From: JACKAL01 sp964400355
Lineage (GTDB): Bacteria > Bdellovibrionota > Bdellovibrionia > Bdellovibrionales > JAGQZY01
DNA: 64,000 bases
Direction of reading: 5' to 3'
NCBI GenBank assembly: GCA_964400355.1
Contig: CAYNTO010000006.1
Location: 1 to 64,000, forward strand
Part shown: in pieces, positions 38,826-48,179 of the stretch
Position numbering within the stretch: position 1 is the first letter of the stretch
Layout of the letters: each line of letters begins with the position of its first letter
The notes under the pieces: model-generated
Seen by the model: the letters and a program-made list of their open reading frames with translations, nothing else
Database searches by the model: none
Told to the model about the DNA's origin: nothing
Translations under genes and position numbers: made by a program

Positions 38826-39934
38826 TCGTGCTGACGGCCTTTGGTCGCGAATCTTGGTTGACCAAGAAATTGCAGGAAAACAATTTACAGTTTAGCAGTA
38901 TCGATGTGACCGCTTATTTTAAAGATCAAGAGCTTGGCTTTACGGTGCCGTTTGGAATGAGCCTAACCCACCAACAGAGTGACAAAAGCCACGGTGATCG
39001 ACGTCAAAACGAAATTCTCAATTGCGGTTTTATTTTTAATAAGCAATTTCAGGGCTGGAGTTTTAGTTCGGATCGTGGCGTGGTGGAGTCCAATGGATTT
39101 TTAAAGAACTTCCAACTGGAAAAACGCGGTGAACTGGCGCAAAAGTTTTACGCCCATCAGTTTAGCACTTTTGATTTTCCATTTGCTGTACTCGATGAAA
39201 AATCCGTGGATCTCATGGCGCCCTACTCCACCTACGAATGTGTATCTGTTCGGGAAAGTGTTCAAGTGCATCCCGGAGAGCCGTTCAGTGTGCAGCTTCG
39301 TGCCGGTGGCCAATTTGTTGAGTATGCTGGAGAAACTTACAAGGCACCGTATTTGATCAATCTTCTTGATCCTTATTTGTGCCGCGAGCTGGAGAGTAAA
39401 GGTGTGTCGTGCTCGGAGCTTGCGCACACGCGCAAGATAGATCCGCTCTATATTTGGTATCCGTGGAAAGTCACGTCGTCGGCCGCGCAACATCTATCAC
39501 ATATGCCCAAGCAGACACTGCTTGTTCCTGAATCCACAAAACCGTGGATAGAAGACAACTTTGTGGTCATCAACAAAGAGGCCTCTAGCCAAGAGTTTTT
39601 GTTGTGGACGAAAATCGTATTTGATTTGCAAAAAACCAAAAAATATCTGGATGACGTGCGTGCGCGGGTGAGCCAGCGATTAGTGGAGCAGCTAAAACTG
39701 AAGGATCTTACAATCAGTGAGCATTTTGTTTCTCCAGAAAATGGCATGTCGCCGTTTCCGGTTTATGATTTGGACGAGATTCAACTTTATAAAAAATGGT
39801 ATGACCGCGGTGTTTACCACGGTGGGTTCGAAGTGTGCGATTCGTTCACTCTCGACGAGCAAATACGCGTGCAAACTTTGATTGTGAACGGACTACTAGA
39901 GGAGAATCAACGTGATCGACAGATACACCCGTGA
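38813..39934 (+). CDS. Unknown protein embedded in the purine operon
   Basis: 373 residues that I do not recognise, with no signal peptide or membrane segment, so probably cytoplasmic. It overlaps purN by 13 bases and purB by 23, so it is certainly expressed with the pathway. The N-terminus (MLDVIVLTAFGRESWLTKKL) could begin a Rossmann-type fold, and the C-terminal YDRGVYHGGFEV followed by a DEQIR stretch faintly recalls FAD-dependent amine oxidoreductases; both are weak impressions. It is not a known purine enzyme: purD, purH, purE and purK are absent here, and this protein does not resemble them. A regulatory, scaffold or salvage role is open. Confidence 0.8.
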   Translation: MLDVIVLTAFGRESWLTKKLQENNLQFSSIDVTAYFKDQELGFTVPFGMSLTHQQSDKSHGDRRQNEILNCGFIFNKQFQGWSFSSDRGVVESNGFLKNFQLEKRGELAQKFYAHQFSTFDFPFAVLDEKSVDLMAPYSTYECVSVRESVQVHPGEPFSVQLRAGGQFVEYAGETYKAPYLINLLDPYLCRELESKGVSCSELAHTRKIDPLYIWYPWKVTSSAAQHLSHMPKQTLLVPESTKPWIEDNFVVINKEASSQEFLLWTKIVFDLQKTKKYLDDVRARVSQRLVEQLKLKDLTISEHFVSPENGMSPFPVYDLDEIQLYKKWYDRGVYHGGFEVCDSFTLDEQIRVQTLIVNGLLEENQRDRQIHP

Positions 39935-41204
39935 GGAAATGGGCAAATTGTGGACCAGTGAAGCGCGCTTCCAGGCGCTGCTGGACGTGGAAAAAACCGT
40001 AGCCCGCGTCGAAGCTCGCCACGGCCTTATTCCGCAGAAGGCCTCAGACGATATTCAAAAAGGCACCTTCTCCGTGAAACGAATTCTAGAAATTGAGGAA
40101 ACCACGAAGCATGACATTATTGCCTTCGTCAGCTGTGTGGCAGAGACGGTGGGCGAAAACGGCCGCTACATCCACTATGGACTAACGAGCTCGGATGCAC
40201 TGGACACCGCACTGAGTGTTCAAATTGGTCGAGCGGGAGCGGTTCTTCTCAAATCCGTCGACGGTTTGATCAACGCCGTTCGTGAACAATCCATCGCCAA
40301 CATGGATGTGATCAGTTCGGGTAGAACCCACGGTATGCATGCAGAGCCCACAACATTCGGCTACAAACTTGCCGGCTTTTATTACGAATTCAAACGCCAT
40401 CGAGAACGCTTAAGCCAAGCCCTCGATCAGATGGCTATTGGAAAGCTCAGTGGCGCCGTGGGAACCTATTCGTTTCTTGCACCGGCGATCGAAAAAGATG
40501 TATGCGCGGAGCTGGGGTTAAAGCCCGAGTCGGTGGCCACACAAGTGATTCCGCGCGATCGCCACGCCGAAGTTTTAGTGGCTATTGCATTTTTAGGTGC
40601 AGGCATTGAACGCTTGTCGATCGAGATACGCCACCTTCAGCGCACAGAAGTGGGAGAAGCCCGTGAGGGGTTTTCAAAAGGCCAAAAAGGTTCGAGCGCC
40701 ATGCCTCACAAACGTAACCCAATCGGCTCTGAGAATCTCACGGGCTGCGCCCGCCTGCTTCGCGGTTACGCGCAGAGTGCAATGGAGAACATTGCTCTGT
40801 GGCACGAGCGCGACATCTCCCACTCTTCGGTGGAGCGAGTGGCGTTTCCTGACGCCTTTATACTCGCTGATTATGCCAGCGACCGCATGGCGAAGATCAT
40901 TGCTAACTTGGAAATTGATCGCGAACGAATGAAACATAATATGATGTTGTCGCAAGGGCAGTTGTTCAGTTCTCACGTGCTGTTACATTTGGTAGATAAA
41001 GGTTTGAGCCGCGAAGATGCCTACAAGATAGTACAAAGTTTGAGCCACGGATTAAAACCGGGCGAGAATCTCAAGGATGTACTAGCCACCGCCAGTGAAA
41101 CCAAAGCGTATTTTACGGCAAAGGATATAGACTCTATTTTTTCTGGAGAAAGACATCTTAAAAACATCGCTGTACAAAAAACAGCGTTAGGGAGAGATTC
41201 ATGA
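39912..41204 (+). CDS. purB: Adenylosuccinate lyase
   Basis: 430 residues of the fumarase/aspartase fold. PurB cleaves SAICAR to AICAR and adenylosuccinate to AMP. The signature SSAMPHKRNPI is present, with HYGLTSSDALDTA and the general-base region SSGRTHGMHAEP upstream. The start is GTG 39912, with AGAGGAGAATCAAC before it. Both ends overlap neighbours (23 bases with the unknown gene, 4 with purC), so it is coupled to them. Confidence 0.95.
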   Translation: MIDRYTREEMGKLWTSEARFQALLDVEKTVARVEARHGLIPQKASDDIQKGTFSVKRILEIEETTKHDIIAFVSCVAETVGENGRYIHYGLTSSDALDTALSVQIGRAGAVLLKSVDGLINAVREQSIANMDVISSGRTHGMHAEPTTFGYKLAGFYYEFKRHRERLSQALDQMAIGKLSGAVGTYSFLAPAIEKDVCAELGLKPESVATQVIPRDRHAEVLVAIAFLGAGIERLSIEIRHLQRTEVGEAREGFSKGQKGSSAMPHKRNPIGSENLTGCARLLRGYAQSAMENIALWHERDISHSSVERVAFPDAFILADYASDRMAKIIANLEIDRERMKHNMMLSQGQLFSSHVLLHLVDKGLSREDAYKIVQSLSHGLKPGENLKDVLATASETKAYFTAKDIDSIFSGERHLKNIAVQKTALGRDS

Positions 41205-41935
41205 GTTGGCAAAAGGCCGAGCAATTGTACGAGGGTAAAGCGAAGAAAATCTTCGCCGTAAAGGGCGAGAGCGAATTGCTGTTGCAGGAATTCAAAGACC
41301 AGCTGACGGCCTTTAATGCTCAAAAAGTTGAGCAGCTTTCTGGCAAAGGCCATCTGAACTGCCAGATCACCACGTTGATTTTTAAATTTATGCAGGACCG
41401 TGGGGTGCCCACGCATTACGTGGAAAGCACAAGCGAGACATCCTTCGTGACCAAAAAGCTCACCATGATTCCGCTGGAGGTGGTGGTGCGCAATGTGCTT
41501 GCGGGATCCACGGCAAAAAAACTGGGAATGGACGAGGGCACTGCACTTGAAAAACCTCTCCTCGAGTTCTACTACAAAGATGACGCTTTGGCGGATCCGT
41601 TTATCAGCGATGATCAAGCGCTCATGATGAAGGCGGCGACGGAATCAGAAATTACCGAAATAAAAAAACTCGGTCTGCAAGTGAACGCGCTGATGCTAGA
41701 GCTTTTTAAAGCATGCGACATCCGACTCATCGATTTTAAAATTGAGTTCGGAAAGGACAAGTCGGGGAAGATCTTCCTTGCCGATGAGATTAGCCCAGAC
41801 AGCTGCCGCTTGTGGGACACAAAGACCAACGAAAAGATGGACAAAGATCGTTTTCGCAGAGATTTGGGCAATGTATTAGAAATGTATCAAGAAGTTTGGA
41901 ATCGTTTAAAAACAAAATGGAGCAAATATGTTTAA
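41201..41935 (+). CDS. purC: SAICAR synthetase
   Basis: 244 residues, the usual bacterial length. PurC joins aspartate to CAIR using ATP. The N-terminal YEGKAKKIF loop and the later LTAFNAQK, EVVVRNVLAGS and ADEISPDSCRLWD segments are the conserved ATP and substrate sites. ATG 41201 overlaps the purB stop by 4 bases, and the gene overlaps purS by 8. Confidence 0.96.
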   Translation: MSWQKAEQLYEGKAKKIFAVKGESELLLQEFKDQLTAFNAQKVEQLSGKGHLNCQITTLIFKFMQDRGVPTHYVESTSETSFVTKKLTMIPLEVVVRNVLAGSTAKKLGMDEGTALEKPLLEFYYKDDALADPFISDDQALMMKAATESEITEIKKLGLQVNALMLELFKACDIRLIDFKIEFGKDKSGKIFLADEISPDSCRLWDTKTNEKMDKDRFRRDLGNVLEMYQEVWNRLKTKWSKYV

Positions 41936-42182
41936 ATTTGGAATCCGCATTTTACCTCGTCAGGAAGTCTTGGACACACAAGGCCGCGCTGTAGAATCCA
42001 CACTGCGGGCACAAGGTCATGCGGTACAAGAGTGCAAAGTGGGCCGCTATGTCACAATCACTATCGAAGCCAGTTCTATAGACAAAGCCCAAGCGACTGC
42101 TAAAAAAGTCGCCGAAGACGTGCTTTGCAACATGTTGATTGAAACATACGAGCTGGAGTCCATCGCAGGGGCTACGAAATGA
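41928..42182 (+). CDS. purS: FGAM synthase subunit PurS
   Basis: 84 residues, the small subunit of the three-part FGAM synthase (PurS/PurQ/PurL). The sequence has the expected ferredoxin-like pattern with LDTQGRAVESTL near the N-terminus and a C-terminal YELE. Its position, overlapping purC and purQ, matches the common purS-purQ-purL order and agrees with the short form of PurL downstream, which needs PurS. Confidence 0.93.
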   Translation: MFKFGIRILPRQEVLDTQGRAVESTLRAQGHAVQECKVGRYVTITIEASSIDKAQATAKKVAEDVLCNMLIETYELESIAGATK

Positions 42183-42826
42183 GCGGAAGAAAAGTAGGCG
42201 TGCTGCGCTTTCCCGGCACAAACTGTGACCGCGACATCTGGCAGGCCGTAGAAATGGTGGGCGATACTCCCCAGTGGCTCTGGTATCAGGATCAGTTCGA
42301 CGCGAAAGACTACGATAGCTTTATTCTGCCCGGTGGATTTAGCTACGGCGATTACTTGCGCTCAGGAGCCTTGGCGGCCCATGCGCCGGTGATGAAGTCT
42401 CTCAAAGAAGCTGCTGACAAAGGTTATCCAATTTTTGGCGTGTGCAATGGTTTTCAAATTTTGTGTGAAGCCGGTTTACTTCCCGGAGTGCTTATGCGCA
42501 ATAATCATCGCCGCTTTCTCGACACTATGGTGGAGCTTAAGGTGTCTTCACCCAATGCCCGTTTTGGTCGCGGCATAAAGGCAGGCACCAAGGTGCGCAT
42601 GCCGATCGCGCACATGGACGGCAACTATTACGCCGCCGACAGCGAGATCCAATCGATGCAGGACAATGGACAGATTTTTTGCACCTATGTGACAAATCCC
42701 AATGGCTCCATGGCCGACATCGCAGGCGTGATGAATAAAGCCAAGAATGTGGTGGGAATGATGCCCCACCCAGAGCGAGCGATGACCGAGTGGATGGGTA
42801 GCGACGACGGAAAACGTTTCTTTTAA
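42179..42826 (+). CDS. purQ: FGAM synthase glutaminase subunit PurQ
   Basis: 215 residues, class I glutamine amidotransferase that supplies ammonia to PurL. GVCNGFQIL holds the nucleophile Cys near residue 90; MMPHPERA holds the His and Glu near the C-terminus. GGFSYGDYLRSGA is the glycine-rich oxyanion region. It overlaps purS by 4 bases and precedes purL by 9, making up the complex. Confidence 0.96.
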   Translation: MSGRKVGVLRFPGTNCDRDIWQAVEMVGDTPQWLWYQDQFDAKDYDSFILPGGFSYGDYLRSGALAAHAPVMKSLKEAADKGYPIFGVCNGFQILCEAGLLPGVLMRNNHRRFLDTMVELKVSSPNARFGRGIKAGTKVRMPIAHMDGNYYAADSEIQSMQDNGQIFCTYVTNPNGSMADIAGVMNKAKNVVGMMPHPERAMTEWMGSDDGKRFF

Positions 42827-42835
42827 GGAAAATAT

Positions 42836-44998
42836 ATGGAAATGACTAAAGCTGAAAAATTAAAACAGTACCGGCTCAGCGAAGCGGAATTCAAAATGAT
42901 CTGCGATCTACTCGGGCGCGAACCGAAAGGTCTTGAGTGGGCGCTGTTTTCTGCCATGTGGAGCGAGCACTGCAGTTACAAGAGCTCCAAGGTGCATCTT
43001 AAAAAACTTTTCGGCACCTCCAAACGCGTGTTGCAAAGTTTCGGCGAGAATGCCGGCATCGTCGATCTGGGCGAAGGGGAGAAAGTAGCTTTTAAAATGG
43101 AAAGCCACAATCACCCGAGCTTCATTGAGCCGTATCAAGGTGCTGCAACCGGAGTGGGAGGAATTTTGCGCGATATTTTTACCATGGGCGCGCGTCCCAT
43201 CGCTCTTGCCAATTACCTCTGTTTTGGCGAGCCGGAAGCCAAACGTATGAGCACGCTGGTGAACGGCGTGGTTCATGGCATTGGTGGCTATGGCAACTGT
43301 GTCGGTGTTCCAACGGTAACCGGGCAAACGCACTTTGATGCGAGCTACAACGAAAACATATTAGTGAACGCCATGGCGGTGGGTTACTTTGGGAAACAGG
43401 ATCCCATTTGCCTCTCGCAGGCCAAAGGTGTGGGCAACCACGTCGTCTACGTGGGCGCAAAAACCGGCCGCGACGGTATTCACGGCGCCAGCATGGCCAG
43501 TGAATCGTTTGATGACAACTCTGCCGCGAAACGTCCTACGGTGCAGATTGGTGATCCGTTCTACGAAAAATTATTGATCGAAGCGTGCCTCGAGGTGATG
43601 AAAAAAGAATTGGTTGTGGCCATCCAGGACATGGGTGCGGCGGGCTTGACATCGTCCACTTTTGAAATGGCAGAAAAAGGCGGCGTGGGTATCGAGATGG
43701 ATTTGGGTTTAGTCCCTTTGCGCGACTCCACTCTTACGCCTGAAGACATTATGCTCTCCGAAAGCCAGGAGCGCATGCTCCTCATCTGTGAACCTAAAAA
43801 CTTTTTGGCTCTCAAAGCGGAATTTGACAAGTGGGGCCTTGATGCCTGCGTGGTTGGTAAAGTCACCGGCGATAAAAAAGTGCGTTTGTTGTGGAACAAA
43901 GAGGTGGTTTGCGAAACCGAACCGGAAACTATTGTGAGTTCCGCTCCCCAGTATGAGCGCGCTTACGATGAGCACACATTGCGCTTTCAAACACCCAAGG
44001 AGATCCCGCAGGGCGCTCATGGGCGCGCTGATGATCTTAAAAATGTTTTGAACTCCATTCACGGTGCACAACGCGATTGGATATTTAATCAGTACGACCA
44101 GCGGGTGGGTGCTGCGACGGCGAAAGACTGTTCTAAGAGCATCGGTGTCGTGCGCCTCAAAGAAAGTGGCCGGGGGTTAGGCGTTGTTCTCGGTTGCCGT
44201 CCGCATGTGATGCGCATGGATCCTGAGTGGGGCGGTATGGATTCGGTGGCTCATCCCGCATTGCAATTGGCATTGAACGGCTTTGAACCTCTCGCGGTGA
44301 CCGACTGTCTGAATTTTGGAAATCCTGAGAAAAAAGAAACGATGACTCAGTTCGTAGCGGCCCTTAAGGGTATGAACACCATGTGCAAACGCCTCGATGC
44401 GCCGATCATTAGCGGCAACGTGAGCTTTTATAACGAAACGAAAAATAAGAATGTGTGTCCAACTCCAAGCACAGGCCTCGTCGGCTTAGGTCCGTCCGTG
44501 GAACAGTTGCCAAAGGATACTTTTGTAACCGCCAACGAGGATGTCGTGTTGATCACGTTTGGCAAGAGTTGGAGCACCGGTTTTTACGCTGAGCTGAATT
44601 CACAAAACGCAGACGGCTTTCTCGACGGAAAAATGGAAGGTTTTGAATCCTTTGTTAAAGCCCTCACCAAAGCTTCGAACGATCGCCTGTTCACTGCGGG
44701 CCGGGTAGTGAGCAAGTTTGGCGCCCTCTACGCACTTGCACGCATGTCGATGGACGGCGTGGGTGCCAACGTCGATCTCAAGCAGGATCCATTTGTCGAA
44801 GTTTATTATCAGGTTATTGTTTCGAGTAAAAACTCCGAAGCCGTGAGTAAAGCGCTTCAAAGCAACACGGTCCGTGTGGAAAAAATTGGATCGACGGTGA
44901 CAGACAAATTGATTTGGAATCAAACGACGTGGTCGGTGGACCATTTGAAATCGTTGTATAAAAAAGGTTGGGAGGCCTCTTTTGCGCAGTTGGCATGA
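42836..44998 (+). CDS. purL: FGAM synthase catalytic subunit PurL (small type)
   Basis: 720 residues, the small PurL that works with PurS and PurQ rather than the 1200-residue fused form. It converts FGAR to FGAM using ATP and ammonia. Conserved: SEHCSYKSSK at the start, ESHNHPSFIEPYQGAATGVGG, RDIFTMGARPIA and two AIR-synthetase-like halves. RBS AAGGAAAATAT precedes ATG 42836. The last 17 bases overlap purF. Confidence 0.97.
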   Translation: MEMTKAEKLKQYRLSEAEFKMICDLLGREPKGLEWALFSAMWSEHCSYKSSKVHLKKLFGTSKRVLQSFGENAGIVDLGEGEKVAFKMESHNHPSFIEPYQGAATGVGGILRDIFTMGARPIALANYLCFGEPEAKRMSTLVNGVVHGIGGYGNCVGVPTVTGQTHFDASYNENILVNAMAVGYFGKQDPICLSQAKGVGNHVVYVGAKTGRDGIHGASMASESFDDNSAAKRPTVQIGDPFYEKLLIEACLEVMKKELVVAIQDMGAAGLTSSTFEMAEKGGVGIEMDLGLVPLRDSTLTPEDIMLSESQERMLLICEPKNFLALKAEFDKWGLDACVVGKVTGDKKVRLLWNKEVVCETEPETIVSSAPQYERAYDEHTLRFQTPKEIPQGAHGRADDLKNVLNSIHGAQRDWIFNQYDQRVGAATAKDCSKSIGVVRLKESGRGLGVVLGCRPHVMRMDPEWGGMDSVAHPALQLALNGFEPLAVTDCLNFGNPEKKETMTQFVAALKGMNTMCKRLDAPIISGNVSFYNETKNKNVCPTPSTGLVGLGPSVEQLPKDTFVTANEDVVLITFGKSWSTGFYAELNSQNADGFLDGKMEGFESFVKALTKASNDRLFTAGRVVSKFGALYALARMSMDGVGANVDLKQDPFVEVYYQVIVSSKNSEAVSKALQSNTVRVEKIGSTVTDKLIWNQTTWSVDHLKSLYKKGWEASFAQLA

Positions 44999-46364
44999 TG
45001 AGTGTGCGGTATTCGGTATTTGGAATCACCCGGAAGCCAGTCGCATGGCGTATTTGGGACTCTATGCGCTTCAGCATCGCGGCCAGGAGGCCTCGGGGAT
45101 TATTTCTTTGCATGAAGGTTTTCATTTGGAGCACAAAGGTTTTGGCCTGGTGGCCGACGCCTTTCCTGAAGAAGCTCTCAACCGACTAAAGGGTCTCGCG
45201 GCAGTGGGGCACAACCGTTATTCCACAACCGGCGACAACGAGCTTTTTAACATTCAGCCGCTCAAAGCCGTACTCTACAACGGACCCATTTCTCTGGCTC
45301 ACAATGGTAACATTGTAAATAGTCACAGCGTTCGTCGCCAATTGCAGTCGGTGGGCTCCATTTTTCAGGGAACGAACGACACCGAAATACTTTTGCATCT
45401 GCTCTCGCGCAATCCGAGCGCCAATTTAGTGGATTGCTTAAAGGCCGAATTGCCAAAGCTTGAGGGCGCCTACAGCATGGTAATGATGAGTCACAATTCC
45501 ATGTTCGGATTTCGCGACCCACTGGGTTTTCGTCCATTGGTGCTCGGCAAGCTCAAGCACGAAACCGCAACCAGTTGGGTTCTCGCTTCGGAGACCTGCG
45601 CGTTTGACTTGATTGGCGCTGAGTTTGTGCGTGAGATCGAGCCTGGAGAAATTTTTTGGTGTGATGAGAATGGCGCTTACTCCGAACGCTTTGCAACGCC
45701 CGTGGAAACCAAGCCCTGCGTGTTTGAGTACGTGTATTTTGCGCGACCTGATTCGCGCGTGTTCGGTAAAAACGTTTACAGTGTCCGCAAGGAGCTCGGT
45801 CGGCAATTGGCCCGCGAAAACGGAGTGGACGCCGATATGGTGATCCCCGTACCCGACAGCGGTGTGCCGGCTGCATTGGGCTATGCTGAAGAATCAAAAA
45901 TTCCATTTGAGCTTGGAATTATTCGCAACCACTATGTGGGGCGCACGTTTATTGAGCCCAAGCAAAGTATTCGTAGCTTTGGCGTTAAGATCAAACTCAA
46001 TCCACAGCTCGACATTCTCAAAGGTAAACGCGTGGTTGTTGTGGATGATTCCATCGTGCGCGGTACGACCAGTAAAAAAATTGTCAATCTTGTGCGCCAG
46101 TTTGGGGCCAAAGAGGTGCATATGCGCATCGCCGCACCGCCCACGGTGAGCCCGTGCTTTTACGGTGTAGACACGCCTATGAAAAAAGACCTCATTGCGG
46201 CCAACTCCACCTTGGAAGACATCTGTAAATATATCGGTGCCGATAGTCTTGCTTATGTTTCGCCTGAGGGATTACTGACGGCATCTAAGAGTGAAGCGGC
46301 AAAAACGTTTTGCACCGCCTGCTTTGATGGCAAGTATCCGACCAAGATTTATCACGAGCTTTAG
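44982..46364 (+). CDS. purF: Amidophosphoribosyltransferase
   Basis: 460 residues. PurF makes phosphoribosylamine from PRPP and glutamine, the first committed step. The TTG at 44982 has GGAGG exactly 6 bases upstream, giving a 7-residue propeptide MRSWHDE before the catalytic Cys8 (CAVFGI), as in Bacillus-type enzymes that remove such a leader. The PRPP motif is VVVVDDSIVRGTTSKK. Cysteines in KPCVFEYVYFARPDS and FCTACFDGKYP match the iron-sulfur ligands of that type, so an oxygen-sensitive [4Fe-4S] enzyme is likely. Last gene of the purine operon. Confidence 0.95.
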   Translation: MRSWHDECAVFGIWNHPEASRMAYLGLYALQHRGQEASGIISLHEGFHLEHKGFGLVADAFPEEALNRLKGLAAVGHNRYSTTGDNELFNIQPLKAVLYNGPISLAHNGNIVNSHSVRRQLQSVGSIFQGTNDTEILLHLLSRNPSANLVDCLKAELPKLEGAYSMVMMSHNSMFGFRDPLGFRPLVLGKLKHETATSWVLASETCAFDLIGAEFVREIEPGEIFWCDENGAYSERFATPVETKPCVFEYVYFARPDSRVFGKNVYSVRKELGRQLARENGVDADMVIPVPDSGVPAALGYAEESKIPFELGIIRNHYVGRTFIEPKQSIRSFGVKIKLNPQLDILKGKRVVVVDDSIVRGTTSKKIVNLVRQFGAKEVHMRIAAPPTVSPCFYGVDTPMKKDLIAANSTLEDICKYIGADSLAYVSPEGLLTASKSEAAKTFCTACFDGKYPTKIYHEL

Positions 46365-46366
46365 AG

Positions 46367-46386
46367 TCGGCCGCTTAAGCGGCCGA
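46367..46386 (+). terminator. 20-bp palindrome after purF, probable terminator
   Basis: A perfect palindrome (TCGGCCGC, TTAA, GCGGCCGA) begins 3 bases after the purF stop. It is a strong GC hairpin, but the next T-rich bases come only about 10-20 bases later, so it may act as an RNA-stabilising end rather than a classical terminator. Confidence 0.5.
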
Positions 46387-46466
46387 GGTATCGGGACCAG
46401 TTTTGGGTTTTTCATAAAATTCCTGGTGGCCGGGTCCAGTTCCAATACGATATCCTTTTTAAGACT

Positions 46467-48176
46467 ATGCTTCACATCCCTCCACTTATTATCGATTTGG
46501 CGTTGCTCCTCACCACGGCAGGCGTGTCTCTCGTCATATGTCGTTTGCTCAATCAACCGATTGTTATTGGCTACATCTTAGCGGGGTTTATTACCAGTCC
46601 ACACTTTCCATTTATGCCTTCAGTGCGGGACATGAATGGTATTTCGACGTGGGCAGAGATCGGAGTGATTTTCCTCTTATTCTCGATTGGCTTGGAATTT
46701 AGCTACAAAAAGCTTGCCGAGGTGGGAAAGAACGCCGCCGGTGTGGCCTTTGTTAAAGTGCTATTTGTATTAGGCCTGGGTTACTTTGCCGGACGATTGT
46801 TCGGTTGGTCCAAGGCCGACAGCCTGTTCCTAGGTGGCATCCTGTCTATTTCATCGACGGCAATTATTGCGCGGACTTTTGAGGAAATGAAGGTCAAGAA
46901 TACCAATTTTAGCAATTTTATTTTTGGTGTGCTCATCATCGAAGATTTATTCGCGATCGTACTGTTGGGATTTTTGTCGACGTTTGCGATTACGAAATCC
47001 ATTTCTGGTCCTGAACTGGGTCAGAACCTTTTGCAGATTTCCTTTTTTGTTCTGTTGTGTTTTGTTTTGGGTTTGTACTTTGTTCCGCGTATGTTCAAGC
47101 AGATTTCGCCCACACTCAACGACGAAACGATTCTTGTGATCTCCGCCGGCGCTTGCTTTGTGATGGTTGCGATTGCAAGTTACGTGGGCTTTTCGGCGGC
47201 CCTCGGAGCCTTCGTAGCGGGGTCTATTTTGTCAGAAACACACCTTTCGCACAAAATTGAAAAGGTCACCAATCCGCTAAAATATCTTTTTTCAGCAGTG
47301 TTTTTTGTTTCGATCGGTATGATGATCGATCCAAAGATGATCAAAGAACACTTTTGGTTGATTCTCGTGGTGTCGTTCATCACCATCGTTGGGAAATTCA
47401 TCGGTACTCTGATTGGAGCTGTACTGGTGGGTAAAAGTTTACGCACATCTGTGAAGTCGGGGATGGCTCTGGCGCAGATCGGTGAATTCTCATTTATTAT
47501 TGCTACCTTGGGAACACAACTAAAAGTGACAAGCAGTTTTTTGTACCCAATTGCCATTGCGGTATCGGTCATTACCAGCTTTCTTACTCCCTACATGATT
47601 CGGTGGAGCGATCCGGTTTACAATTGGATTCATAAAAAATTACCGCCGGGGTTTTCAGAAAGTTTGCGCACCTATTCGTCGGCACTCCAGGACAATCGCA
47701 TGACCCCGAACTTTTTTAGTATTTTTTGGGAAATGTATGGCATCAAGTTATTGCTCAATTCCACTCTGATCGTATCCATTGGAGTGTTTAGTAAATTTGT
47801 TCTCAATGAACTCACTCCGTACACGGAGAACCGCATGGTTCTGGAATTTACCGTATTTTTTATTACCATACTTTTTGCACTGCCATTTTTTTGGCCCATA
47901 CTGTTCGGCCAATCGGCGCGCTCCATGCGTGATTTGGAGATTTCCTACGAAAAAGCCAAGGCCATCCATGTGGGGATCATTATTGCCCGGTCATTTTTAG
48001 GCGCACTATTGATCACTTTTTTGATCGGTCAGTTTTCTTCGTTAGGAGCTGTATCGACCCTGTTACTAATGGGTGTAGCGATTATTTCCTTTCCCCTCAG
48101 TAAGTACGCCGAGGCTCTCTACCATTTTTTCGAGCGGGGATTCATCGAAAATATAAAAAAGAAAGATGAAGAGTAG
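46467..48176 (+). CDS. CPA2-family cation:proton antiporter (KefB-like)
   Basis: 569 residues. The first 390 form about 12 transmembrane helices of the Na+/H+ exchanger (CPA2) type: GYILAGFITSP, FSIGLEFSY, SSTAII, and GVLIIEDLFAIV with the paired acidic residues of the ion site. After this there is no RCK/TrkA domain as in KefB or KefC; instead the C-terminal 180 residues have three or four more hydrophobic helices and a short soluble tail. It probably exchanges K+ or Na+ for protons. It is convergent with the ABC permease gene, 3 bases between stops. Confidence 0.88.
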   Translation: MLHIPPLIIDLALLLTTAGVSLVICRLLNQPIVIGYILAGFITSPHFPFMPSVRDMNGISTWAEIGVIFLLFSIGLEFSYKKLAEVGKNAAGVAFVKVLFVLGLGYFAGRLFGWSKADSLFLGGILSISSTAIIARTFEEMKVKNTNFSNFIFGVLIIEDLFAIVLLGFLSTFAITKSISGPELGQNLLQISFFVLLCFVLGLYFVPRMFKQISPTLNDETILVISAGACFVMVAIASYVGFSAALGAFVAGSILSETHLSHKIEKVTNPLKYLFSAVFFVSIGMMIDPKMIKEHFWLILVVSFITIVGKFIGTLIGAVLVGKSLRTSVKSGMALAQIGEFSFIIATLGTQLKVTSSFLYPIAIAVSVITSFLTPYMIRWSDPVYNWIHKKLPPGFSESLRTYSSALQDNRMTPNFFSIFWEMYGIKLLLNSTLIVSIGVFSKFVLNELTPYTENRMVLEFTVFFITILFALPFFWPILFGQSARSMRDLEISYEKAKAIHVGIIIARSFLGALLITFLIGQFSSLGAVSTLLLMGVAIISFPLSKYAEALYHFFERGFIENIKKKDEE

Positions 48177-48179
48177 ATT

